DNA of 64,000 nt. Source: Nonomuraea solani (GTDB taxonomy: Bacteria; Actinomycetota; Actinomycetes; Streptosporangiales; Streptosporangiaceae). This document shows positions 17,227-24,639 of this stretch, piece after piece. Below the pieces are notes generated by a model. The model made no database searches and was not told the origin of the DNA. It saw only the letters and a list, made by a program, of their open reading frames with translations. Each line of letters starts with the position of its first letter. Position 1 is the stretch's first letter. A program made the translations under genes and the position numbers. The stretch spans positions 1 through 64,000 of the forward strand of contig NZ_FNVT01000008.1 in NCBI RefSeq assembly GCF_900108335.1, given 5' to 3'.

Positions 17227-18192
17227 ATGCCCGCCGTGACCGTAGAGAACCCGCTAACCCTCCCCCGCCTGCCCGAGCCGGTGGCCGGGACGCACGGCCG
17301 TAAGGTGCTCGCCATCGAGACCGCGCCCAGCGGGTTCGAGGGGGAAGGCTTTCCCGTGCGCCGGGCGCTGGCCGCGATCAAGCCGGCATACCTGGACCCG
17401 TTCGTGATGATGGACCAGATGGGTGAGGTCGACTACGCGGCCGGGGAGCCCAAGGGGACGCCGTGGCATCCGCACCGGGGGTTCGAGACCGTGACGTACA
17501 TGATCGACGGGGTGATCGATCATCTCGACTCCAACGGGGGCGGGGGGACGATCACCAACGGGGACACCCAGTGGATGACCGCCGGCGCCGGGATTCTGCA
17601 CAAGGAGGCGCCGCCCGAGTGGCTGGTGCAGCAGGGCGGGCTGTTCCACGGGGTGCAGCTCTGGGTGAACCTGCCGGGGGCGAAGAAGATGATCGCGCCG
17701 AAATATCAGGACATCGGAAGTTCCAGTGTCGTGCTGCTGAGCAGCCATGACGGTGGGGCGCTGGTGCGGCTCATCGCCGGGGATCTGGCCGGGAACAGCG
17801 GGCCGGGGAGCACGCAGACGCCGATCACGCTGCTGCACGCCACGCTGTCGCCCGGGGCGCGGCTGGTGATGCCGTGGCGGAAGGACTTCAACGCGCTGGC
17901 GTACGCGCTGTCGGGGCGAGGGACCGTGGGCGATGAGCGGCGGCCGTTCCACAGCGGGCAACTCGCCGTGTTCGACGGGTTCGGGAACCGGCCCGGACTG
18001 GCGACGTCCGGGGAGAGCGTCACGATCACGGCCAAGGACACGCTCGACGTGATCGTGCTGGGCGGCGAGCCCATCGGGGAGCCGGTGGCGCACTATGGGC
18101 CGTTCGTCATGAACACCAAGGCCGAGCTGGCTCAGGCGTTCGAGGACTATCAGGCGGGGAGGCTGGGCGCGATTCCCGCCGAGCACGTCTGA
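17227..18192 (+). CDS. pirin family protein
   Basis: A 321-residue double-cupin protein. The N-terminal pirin cupin shows PFVMMDQMG, then HPHRGFETVTYMIDG with the metal-binding His pair near residue 81, and WMTAGAGILHKE with a further ligand; the C-terminal pirin domain follows from about 190. Bacterial pirins bind metal and some act as quercetin dioxygenases or regulators. A ggaaggag site lies 6 bp before the ATG. The MarR gene begins within a few bases of its stop, so the two probably share a transcript. Confidence 0.95.
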   Translation: MPAVTVENPLTLPRLPEPVAGTHGRKVLAIETAPSGFEGEGFPVRRALAAIKPAYLDPFVMMDQMGEVDYAAGEPKGTPWHPHRGFETVTYMIDGVIDHLDSNGGGGTITNGDTQWMTAGAGILHKEAPPEWLVQQGGLFHGVQLWVNLPGAKKMIAPKYQDIGSSSVVLLSSHDGGALVRLIAGDLAGNSGPGSTQTPITLLHATLSPGARLVMPWRKDFNALAYALSGRGTVGDERRPFHSGQLAVFDGFGNRPGLATSGESVTITAKDTLDVIVLGGEPIGEPVAHYGPFVMNTKAELAQAFEDYQAGRLGAIPAEHV

Positions 18193-18277
18193 CCGGTGCG
18201 TTCACGGGGGGGGTGGGGACACCCTCGCGTTCGAGGCGGCGGCGGCCGTACGGACCGCTTCTCAGGCCGTTGAGCGG

Positions 18278-18673
18278 ATGCGGTCGCACGGGAGTGAAAG
18301 ACGGGGGCTCAGCTCCGGGGCGATGGATCTGCTGCTCCGGCCGAGCTCCGCGGGTGACGAGGGCGTCAGCATCGGGGAGTTGGCGCAGGCCGCGGGGGTG
18401 ACCTCCCGGAACGTGACGGGGCTGGTCGACACGCTGGAGCGGGACGGGCTGGCGCGGCGGGTGCCCGATCGGCGGGATCGGCGGTCGGTGCTGGCACAGA
18501 TCACGCCAGAGGGGCTGGCCTGGATCGAGGCGTTCAGGAAGCCGTCGCAACTGGCCATGGCGGCGATCTTCCGGGGGTTCACGACGGAGGAGCTGGGCCT
18601 GTTGCGGCATCTGTGCCTACGGCTGGCCGTCAACCAGGAGCAGCTCGCGCAGCACCTGCGGGAGGGCCGATGA
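18278..18673 (+). CDS. MarR-family regulator with a disrupted or unclear 5' end
   Basis: This frame encodes 131 residues with a winged helix-turn-helix: SIGELAQAAGVTSRNVTGLVD, then LVDTLERDGLARRVPDRRDRR (the wing). Typical MarR proteins have a further N-terminal dimerisation helix; the same frame upstream reads TLAFEAAAAVRTASQAVERM with no start codon. A GTG at 18196, 3 bp after the pirin stop, would open this frame if the G8 tract at 18206-18213 had seven Gs. Either the ATG at 18278 gives a shortened protein or the tract holds an indel. The stop overlaps the next gene (ATGA). Confidence 0.75.
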   Translation: MRSHGSERRGLSSGAMDLLLRPSSAGDEGVSIGELAQAAGVTSRNVTGLVDTLERDGLARRVPDRRDRRSVLAQITPEGLAWIEAFRKPSQLAMAAIFRGFTTEELGLLRHLCLRLAVNQEQLAQHLREGR

Positions 18674-18867
18674 GCGCCGCCACGCGGGAGGTCGTGCGCG
18701 GCTATCACGACGCCCGGTTCCGTGGGGACGTGGCGGCCGCAGCGGCGCTGGTCGACGGCGTCCAGCGCACGGCCGAGCACTTCCGGCTCCGCGACGGGAA
18801 GATCGGCACGATCATGCTGATCTTCGACGCGGCGCCGTGGCAGACGATGGCGGCCTCGATCACGTGA
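18670..18867 (+). pseudogene. internally deleted NTF2/SnoaL-like gene
   Basis: This 65-codon frame starts with a plausible NTF2-like first helix (REVVRGYHDARFRGDVAAAAAL) and ends with a typical final strand pair (FRLRDGKIGTIMLIFDAAPW). The roughly 50-60 residues expected between them are missing, and the joint falls around residue 28. The frame is kept across the joint, so a short protein could be made but not a complete fold. Its ATG overlaps the MarR stop. A neighbouring intact NTF2-like gene on the other strand overlaps its 3' end by 8 bp. Confidence 0.55.
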
Positions 18868-19189
18868 GCGGGAGGGCGGCGGCGGTCTGGCGCCAGATGC
18901 GGCCGTCCTTGACCACGAGGGTCCCGTACGTGGTCACGCGGTTCCCCCCGACGGTCATGTAGGCGTTGTAGAAGATCACGTCGTCGGTCACCTGGAGCGA
19001 GACGATCTCGTCGACCTGAGGCTTCGCGGAGAGGTAGGCGCCGAACAGCTCGCCGATCTCCGCGGCGCCCCGGGCGACGCGGTCGAAGCGGACCACCGTG
19101 GCCTCGTCGTGATACTGCGCGAGCAGGGCCGGAAGGTCCTGGCCGGCGATGGCGGCGAGCTGGCGGTCGAAGACGTCTTTGGCGGTCAT
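18860..19189 (-). CDS. SnoaL/NTF2-like protein
   Basis: A 109-residue cone-shaped-fold protein: FDRQLAAIAGQDLPALLAQYHDEATVVRF as first helices and strand, GAAEIGELFGAYL helix, then strands ending TTYGTLVVKDGRIWRQ. Such proteins are small isomerases, hydrolases or binding proteins, and no catalytic set can be named. The ATG overlaps the LtrA stop (ATGA on the minus strand), so it is the second gene of that operon. Confidence 0.85.
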   Translation of the reverse strand: MTAKDVFDRQLAAIAGQDLPALLAQYHDEATVVRFDRVARGAAEIGELFGAYLSAKPQVDEIVSLQVTDDVIFYNAYMTVGGNRVTTYGTLVVKDGRIWRQTAAALPLT

Positions 19190-20295
19190 GTGGCGGCACC
19201 TTCGGGAAGCGGACGGAGCAGGTCGTAGGCCACCTGGGCGGCGGCGATCAGCAGGATGACCGGCAGCGCCACCACGACCGGGAGCAGTGAGGCGGCCAGC
19301 GTGAGCGCGGCGGCGGTCAGGCGGATGGCGCCCGCGCGGCGGTCGCGGGAGCAGAGGTGCTGCACGCCGAGCACGGCCAGGACGAGCGCGGCGGGGACGC
19401 CGACGGACCCGCTCGTGCCGGACGGGTGGGTGATCGCGTGCTCGATGCCGACGCCGAACGCCACCAGGCCGAGCGAGAGCGGCAGGTGCGAGTAGACCCA
19501 CACCTGACCGGCCATCTGGGTACGGAGCACGACGGACTCGTCGAGGTGGCCGAAGTAGAGCCACCAGAAGCCCATCGCGATCGCCACCCCGGCCAGCGCG
19601 ATCAGCAGCGCTCCCGGCGTGACGTCGTGACCCTTCAGCCCGATGACGACCGCGGCGACGACCTCCCCGAGGACGATCACCACGAAGAGCCCGAAGCGCT
19701 CCGGCAGGTGCTCGCTCTGCGGCGGCAGCTTGCCCTGGTGGCGCCGGGCCAGCAGGGGCGTGGCCAGGTCGATGAGCAGGGCGACGGCCCAGAAGAGGTA
19801 TCGCTGCGGCGGCTCCACGGCGAGCGAGGCCAGCCAGATGAGCACGGCCACGGTGAAGCCGGCGGCGTAGCGGGTGGTGAGCGCGCGGGCCTCGGGCACG
19901 TGGCGGCCGGCGCGCACGTAGGCCACGATGAGCAGCACCCGGGCAACGGCGTACGAGACGGCGAAGAGCGCGGAGCGCTGCTCGATGTCGCCCACGCTGG
20001 CCGCCATGGTGGCGACGGCCAGGATCTGCGGCAGCGCGAGGAGGCGGTGGCTGACGTCGTCGGTGTCGAAGCGGTTGGCGTAGAAGACGTAGCCCGCCCA
20101 GGCCCACCAGACCGGTACGAACAGCCCCACGAACGTGAGGACGCGGCCGAGATCCGCCCCCTCGGCGAGCACGGCGGCCAGCTCCGCGACGGCCACGACG
20201 AAGACGAGGTCGTAGAGTAGCTCGAGCCAGGTCGCCCGGCGGTGCGCGTCTTCGAACAGCCTTAATCGGGGCGGCTGCCATTGGCGATTGGTCAC
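19186..20295 (-). CDS. ltrA: low temperature requirement A (LtrA) family membrane protein
   Basis: About 369 residues with ten or so membrane segments. The LtrA signature TWLELLYDLVFVVAVAELA lies near the N-terminus, with VWWAWAGYVFYANRFDTDD and ERFGLFVVIVLGEVV further on. The GTG at 20295 is preferred because ggagg lies 11 bp upstream; an earlier GTG at 20313 has no such site. LtrA was named in Listeria for growth at low temperature, but its molecular role is not established. It heads a two-gene operon with the NTF2-like protein. Confidence 0.9.
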   Translation of the reverse strand: MTNRQWQPPRLRLFEDAHRRATWLELLYDLVFVVAVAELAAVLAEGADLGRVLTFVGLFVPVWWAWAGYVFYANRFDTDDVSHRLLALPQILAVATMAASVGDIEQRSALFAVSYAVARVLLIVAYVRAGRHVPEARALTTRYAAGFTVAVLIWLASLAVEPPQRYLFWAVALLIDLATPLLARRHQGKLPPQSEHLPERFGLFVVIVLGEVVAAVVIGLKGHDVTPGALLIALAGVAIAMGFWWLYFGHLDESVVLRTQMAGQVWVYSHLPLSLGLVAFGVGIEHAITHPSGTSGSVGVPAALVLAVLGVQHLCSRDRRAGAIRLTAAALTLAASLLPVVVALPVILLIAAAQVAYDLLRPLPEGAAT

Positions 20296-20317
20296 GACTG
20301 CTCTTGCCTCCACACTA

Positions 20318-20332
20318 TGTAATTGTGTAATT
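20318..20332. promoter_or_regulatory. TGTAATT direct repeat upstream of ltrA
   Basis: TGTAATT occurs twice with one base between, in an AT-rich island about 25 bp before the ltrA start. On the minus strand this gives AATTACACAATTACA, which could be a regulator site or cover the -10 region. No regulator can be assigned. Confidence 0.35.
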
Positions 20333-20359
20333 ATGCCCGGATTGTGCGCCGCTCGGTAC

Positions 20360-20929
20360 CTATTTCAGCGTCAGGCAGGCGACGCGCGGCCCGGCCTGGC
20401 CCACCTTGGGGCCCGAGGTCGTGGTGGGCTCGGCGTGGATCACGAGTGAGCCCGGCGGCTTGGCCGCGTCGAGCGCCCAGTCGTGGCGGGCGGCGGAGCG
20501 GCCCGCGCCCTCGGCGTCGGTGGTGACGTCGAGCCAGACCTCGCTCGTCGGGTTGATCTGGCCCGGGTGGTGCTGGAAGTGCGGGCCCGACTCGTCGGGC
20601 TTCTTGCCGCAGGGCTTGGCGTGCAGGTGGGCGCCGTAGCGGCGATCGGGCAGCAGTCCCTCGACGACGAGGGAGGTGCGGGTCTTGCCGCCGGTGGACT
20701 CGACGGTGACGCTGGCCTGGGCGCCCTCGGGGACGAGCTTGCGGTCGTAGGCGATGGCCCCGGTGTCACCGGTGTCGCCGGCGGAGAACTCGCCGGCGGC
20801 CGACAGCGTGACGGCCTCCCCTGGGCTCTTCTCGACGGCCCCGCCGGCGCCGGATGCGTCCTGGAGTGGGGCGGGCGGGCCCGCGCAGGCGGCGGTGAGC
20901 AGGATGAGCAGAAGTGCGGGCACACGCAT
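20360..20929 (-). CDS. Cu/Zn superoxide dismutase-like lipoprotein
   Basis: A 189-residue exported protein with lipobox LTAAC (Cys15) and a Cu/Zn SOD beta-barrel. The copper-ligand pair appears in GAHLHAKPC, which also holds the conserved disulfide Cys; SGPHFQHHPG supplies the bridging/zinc His region, and SLVIHAEP supplies the last copper His. The electrostatic loop is short, so activity is plausible but not certain. It would act outside the membrane. It is monocistronic, with its own gap on both sides. Confidence 0.88.
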   Translation of the reverse strand: MRVPALLLILLTAACAGPPAPLQDASGAGGAVEKSPGEAVTLSAAGEFSAGDTGDTGAIAYDRKLVPEGAQASVTVESTGGKTRTSLVVEGLLPDRRYGAHLHAKPCGKKPDESGPHFQHHPGQINPTSEVWLDVTTDAEGAGRSAARHDWALDAAKPPGSLVIHAEPTTTSGPKVGQAGPRVACLTLK

Positions 20930-21025
20930 GAGAACCCCTATGGTCCGAGCCCCTTACGGCCTGAGGACTCCGAGAGGGCACCCACTTTAACGAGTGACCG
21001 GTCTGCTACGGACGGTTATCCGATG

Positions 21026-21289
21026 CTAGGCGCCATGTTTTGCCGCGATGTCGTCGATCAGCGCGGCGAGCGTGAAGTCGAGGTCGGTGAGACCGCCCTT
21101 GTCGTGGGTGGTGAGGGCCAGGTGGAGCTTGCGCCAGCGGATGTCGATGTCGGGATGGTGGTTGAGCTCCTCCGCCCGCACCGCGATCTCGTCGACGATG
21201 CGGATGGCGGCGGGGAAGTCGGGCGCGGTCACCGTACGCCGGAGCTCGTCGCCCTCGCGCCGCCAAAGGGGCAGGTCGTTGATGTCCAT
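21026..21289 (-). CDS. pterin-4a-carbinolamine dehydratase
   Basis: An 87-residue PCD/DCoH-family enzyme that dehydrates 4a-hydroxytetrahydropterin. The active-site signature is visible: ELNHHPDIDIRWRKLHLALTTH then GLTDLDF, with the paired His (residues 42-43) and the later His and Asp. It lies 9 bp after the last ABC transporter gene and may be transcribed with it, though there is no metabolic link. No aromatic amino acid hydroxylase is in view. Confidence 0.93.
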   Translation of the reverse strand: MDINDLPLWRREGDELRRTVTAPDFPAAIRIVDEIAVRAEELNHHPDIDIRWRKLHLALTTHDKGGLTDLDFTLAALIDDIAAKHGA

Positions 21290-21298
21290 GGGCTCACG

Positions 21299-22144
21299 CT
21301 ACTTCAGCGCCCCCGAGCCGAGCCCGGACTGGATCTGACGCTGGAAGATGATGTACACGATCATGACGGGCAGGATGGTGATGGACAGGGCGGCGAACAG
21401 GCCGGGCCAGTCCGCCTCATAGCCGGCCAGCGTGGAGATCCTGGCGATGCCCTGGGTGAGGACCCATTTGTCGGGGTCACCGGCCAGCAGCACGAGGGGC
21501 AGCAGATACTGGTTCCACTGCCCGAGCACGTTGAAGATGGTGATGCTGATCAGGCCGGGCCTGGCCATCGGCACCATGATCTGGAAGAACGTGCGGGTGT
21601 GGGAGGCGCCGTCGATGGTGGCGGCCTCGGCGACCGCCTCGGGCAGCGTCCTGAAAAATGCCGCTAAGAAGAACACCGTGAACGGCAGCGAATAGGCGAT
21701 GTAGACCAGGACCAGGCCGACGTGGGAGTTGAGCAGGCCGACCGACCTGACCACGAAGAACAGCGGGCCGAGCGCCAGGAAGACCGGGAACGCCAGGCCG
21801 GCCACGAAGTAGTAGTAGATCAGCTTGTTGCCGAAGAACCGGTAGCGGGCCAGCACGTACGCCGCCATCGACCCGAACACCATCGTGCCCGCCGTACCGA
21901 AGAAGACCACGATGACGGTGTTGAGCATGTAGCGCCCGATGTGGGCCGTGTCCCACGCCCGCCCCCACGCGTCCAGCCGGAGCTCACCGGGAAGTCGCAG
22001 CGGGTCGCCGAAGATCTCGGTGTTGTTCTTGAACGACGCCAGGAACGTCCACAGCAGCGGCGCGATGATCAGCAGCGCCCAGACGGCCAGCGCCACGTGC
22101 GAAAGGCCGTTGAGCACGCCGAACCGGGGCTTACGCGAGGCCAT
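21299..22144 (-). CDS. sugar ABC transporter permease (MalG/CUT1 type)
   Basis: A 281-residue permease with six membrane segments. The EAA coupling loop reads EAATIDGASHTRTFFQIMVP near residue 175, and the C-terminus ends FQRQIQSGLGSGALK, the ending typical of CUT1 partners. It starts 2 bp after the preceding permease stop. Together with the two genes upstream it makes a carbohydrate importer that lacks its own ATPase; a shared MsiK-type ATPase encoded elsewhere is the usual solution in actinomycetes. Confidence 0.94.
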   Translation of the reverse strand: MASRKPRFGVLNGLSHVALAVWALLIIAPLLWTFLASFKNNTEIFGDPLRLPGELRLDAWGRAWDTAHIGRYMLNTVIVVFFGTAGTMVFGSMAAYVLARYRFFGNKLIYYYFVAGLAFPVFLALGPLFFVVRSVGLLNSHVGLVLVYIAYSLPFTVFFLAAFFRTLPEAVAEAATIDGASHTRTFFQIMVPMARPGLISITIFNVLGQWNQYLLPLVLLAGDPDKWVLTQGIARISTLAGYEADWPGLFAALSITILPVMIVYIIFQRQIQSGLGSGALK

Positions 22145-22146
22145 GT

Positions 22147-23049
22147 CTAGAGCTCAACCCTCTCACGCCTGGTCGTACGCAACGTCAGCACGGCGAACGT
22201 CACGGTGAGGAAGAACAGCGCCACGCCCATCGCGGACGCGTACCCGACCTTCTGGTAGGAGAAGGCGGTCTTGTAGATGGTGACGGGCAGGATGGTCGTG
22301 GCCCCGTCGGGCTCGCCCTTGTCGCCCGCGAGCACCTGGATCAGCGCGAACCCGTCGAAGGCCGCGATCCCCAGATAGATCCAGCCGACCTGGACGGTGT
22401 CGCGCAGCAGCGGCAGCGTGATCGAGAAGAACAGGCGCAGCCGGCCCGCCCCGTCGAGCGCCGCCGCCTCGAAGTAGTCCTGGGGAATGGCGGCCATGCC
22501 CGCCGAGAACAGCACGACGTAGAAGCCGACGCCCTGCCAGACCATCACCGCGATCACCGACCACAAAGCCAGCCCCGGCTCGATCAGCCAGCCGACGGGG
22601 TCGATGCCCAGCCGGGCCAGAATCCCGTTGATGACGCCGTCGGCGTCGGGCCGGTAGACCGCCTGGAACAGCACGCCGACCACGGCCACGGCCAGGACCT
22701 GGGGAAAGAAGAACACCACCCGGTAGAACTTCGAGCCCCAGACCCCTTTCATGGTGCCGCCGCCGAGATTCAGCAGGAAGGACAGGAACAGCGCGATGGC
22801 GATCGTGGCGATCGGCAGCACGAGCAGCAGGACCGCGTGGTTGCGCAGGGCCTGCCAGAACACCTCGTCGCCGAACAGCCGGCCGAAATTGTCCAGCCCC
22901 ACGTAACGCACGATCGAGCTGTATCCGTTCCAGCTCGTCAGGGAGAGCTGGAACGCCTGGACATAGGGGCTGATGACGAAGACCGAATAGAGCGTGAGAG
23001 GGACGACGAGAAATCCGGCCACGAACCCGTATTTGCGCAACCGCTGCAT
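22147..23049 (-). CDS. sugar ABC transporter permease (MalF/CUT1 type)
   Basis: A 300-residue permease with six membrane segments; TLYSVFVISPYVQAFQLSLTSW marks the first external loop. The EAA motif EAAALDGAGRLRLFFSITLP near residue 200 contacts the ATPase. It is translated between the binding protein (3 bp gap) and the second permease (2 bp gap). The substrate should be an oligosaccharide or sugar derivative but cannot be read from sequence. Confidence 0.94.
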   Translation of the reverse strand: MQRLRKYGFVAGFLVVPLTLYSVFVISPYVQAFQLSLTSWNGYSSIVRYVGLDNFGRLFGDEVFWQALRNHAVLLLVLPIATIAIALFLSFLLNLGGGTMKGVWGSKFYRVVFFFPQVLAVAVVGVLFQAVYRPDADGVINGILARLGIDPVGWLIEPGLALWSVIAVMVWQGVGFYVVLFSAGMAAIPQDYFEAAALDGAGRLRLFFSITLPLLRDTVQVGWIYLGIAAFDGFALIQVLAGDKGEPDGATTILPVTIYKTAFSYQKVGYASAMGVALFFLTVTFAVLTLRTTRRERVEL

Positions 23050-23052
23050 GGA

Positions 23053-24492
23053 CTACTGGCTCCGGGTCTGCTTGGCGACCGCGTCGTCCTTCTTGACCGC
23101 GTCGGCCTTCTTCTGCATGTTGGCGCAGAACTTCTCCGGGGTGATCCGGCCCGCCATGACCACGTTGATCTGTTCGGTGCCGTAGTCGAACAGCTCCTTG
23201 TACCAGCCTTCGAAACGCGCCTCGGTGATGACGTTCTGGCCGGCCTTGTCCTGGGCATCGGCGGCGCTTCTCAGGCCGGCGGGCAGATCCACGCCGGCGG
23301 CGGCGCCGTTCACGACCGTGATGTTCTTGGTCTTCTCGGTGAAACCGCGCGCGCCCTCTTTCGAGAGCATGATGCGCAGATATTCGAGGCCGCCCTGCGG
23401 GTTCTTGCCCTTGGCGCCGACGACGAAGTTCTCGCCGACGCCCACCTGGATGGCGCCGTACGGCATCTTGTCGGCGGCGGTGACGTCGGGAATGGGGGCG
23501 ATGGCGTACTGGAAGTCCTTCGGCTTGTCCTTGGCCATCTCGTTCTCGATCCAGGAGCCGACCGGATAGAAGAGCACCTTGTTCTGCAGGTGCTTGATCT
23601 GGGTCTGGGTGTGGTCGAGGCCGAAATACGCCTTGTCGCCGAACCTGGCCTGGATGTCCACCCAGGCGGTGACGGCCTGCTTCATCGGCTCGGCGGTCCA
23701 GGCGTTGTCGACCAGGTTGTCGATGTCGATGATGATCTGGTTGCCGCCGATCTTGGCGGCCGTGTAGAGGACGTTCCAGAGCTGGTAGTACGGGCCCTTC
23801 TGCCCCGGGTACGCGAACAGGACGATGTTCTCCTGCTTGGCCTTCTCCCCCAGCTCGACGAACTCGGTCCAGGTCACCGGCACCTTCCAGCCCTTCGACT
23901 CGAACAGCTTGGCGTTGTACCAGAGCGCCCGGTGCGAAACGGTGTAGTTGAGCACCAGCTCCTTGCCGTTGATCAGGGCGTTGTCGAGCACGGCCGGCGT
24001 GACGGTGTCGCGCACCTTCTTGGCCGGGTCGTCGATCGAGGGCGCGTCGAAGAGCACGCCGAGGTCGGCCAGGTGCTGCTCGGCGGCCAGCGCGGCCAGG
24101 TCCATCGACTCGGGGCCCGAGTTGTTGAGCACGTCGGGCGCGTCGCCGCCGACGAAGCGGGGGCGGAGCTGGGTGCCGATCTGCTGGGTGGCGTTGTGCT
24201 TGACGCTCACGCCGGGGAACTCCTTCTTGTAGAGCTCCTCGTGCAGGTCCCTGGCGTAGGCGTCGCCGTACCCGCCGCTGAAGATGACCACCTCCAGAGG
24301 CTTCTTCGCGTCGACGCCGAACGGGTTCTTCGAGTCGGCGGAGGCCGTGATCGAGGTGGTGGGCGCGGGGTCGCCTCCGGTGCCGGCGGTGGCGCAGGCG
24401 CTCAGCAGACCCGCGCCCGGGCCCGCGACGAACGCGGCCGTCCCGATCCGGCGGAGGAGCTGACGGCGGGTGATCTCGCCTGGAGGGGTCAT
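23053..24492 (-). CDS. N-acetylglucosamine/sugar-type extracellular solute-binding protein
   Basis: A 479-residue binding protein that starts at ATG 24492 with caggagg 4 bp upstream. The N-terminus joins a Tat-like motif (TRRQLLRRIG) to a lipobox (LLSACA, Cys33), so a folded lipoprotein exported by Tat is likely. The mature domain (PLEVVIFSGGYGDAYAR, then VLFYPVGSWIENEMAKDKP and MPYGAIQVG) resembles NgcE-type carbohydrate-binding proteins. It heads the importer operon; a palindromic operator lies directly upstream. The exact sugar is inference. Confidence 0.88.
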   Translation of the reverse strand: MTPPGEITRRQLLRRIGTAAFVAGPGAGLLSACATAGTGGDPAPTTSITASADSKNPFGVDAKKPLEVVIFSGGYGDAYARDLHEELYKKEFPGVSVKHNATQQIGTQLRPRFVGGDAPDVLNNSGPESMDLAALAAEQHLADLGVLFDAPSIDDPAKKVRDTVTPAVLDNALINGKELVLNYTVSHRALWYNAKLFESKGWKVPVTWTEFVELGEKAKQENIVLFAYPGQKGPYYQLWNVLYTAAKIGGNQIIIDIDNLVDNAWTAEPMKQAVTAWVDIQARFGDKAYFGLDHTQTQIKHLQNKVLFYPVGSWIENEMAKDKPKDFQYAIAPIPDVTAADKMPYGAIQVGVGENFVVGAKGKNPQGGLEYLRIMLSKEGARGFTEKTKNITVVNGAAAGVDLPAGLRSAADAQDKAGQNVITEARFEGWYKELFDYGTEQINVVMAGRITPEKFCANMQKKADAVKKDDAVAKQTRSQ

Positions 24493-24505
24493 GGGGCCTC
24501 CTGAA

Positions 24506-24522
24506 TTAGGAAAGTTTCCTAA
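24506..24522. promoter_or_regulatory. palindromic operator before the sugar ABC operon
   Basis: TTAGGAAA-G-TTTCCTAA is a perfect 17-bp palindrome 14 bp upstream of the binding-protein start, touching a second palindrome AAACGTTT (24521-24528). The halves resemble sites of ROK-family sugar repressors known in actinobacteria. No ROK gene is in this window. Confidence 0.7.
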
Positions 24523-24606
24523 ACGTTTGCCCGCAACGTACGAACGGCCCCCGACACCCGTCAAGAGGGTGCTATCGACACGTGACCTTGCCGTGATTCC
24601 GCTTGC

Positions 24607-24623
24607 CTAGAACGAGGTTCTAG
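24607..24623. promoter_or_regulatory. palindromic operator before the metallo-beta-lactamase gene
   Basis: CTAGAAC-GAG-GTTCTAG, a perfect 7-bp inverted repeat around three bases, ends 16 bp before the ATG. TAGAAC/GTTCTA arms are common in TetR-type operators. Its closeness to the start would let a repressor block transcription directly. Confidence 0.65.
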
Positions 24624-24639
24624 AAGCAGAGTTGACCGC

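Noticed and set aside
22837..24504. 555-codon plus-strand frame across the ABC binding-protein gene
   Set aside because: Low-complexity Val/Leu/Gly/His composition; antisense shadow of a clear operon.
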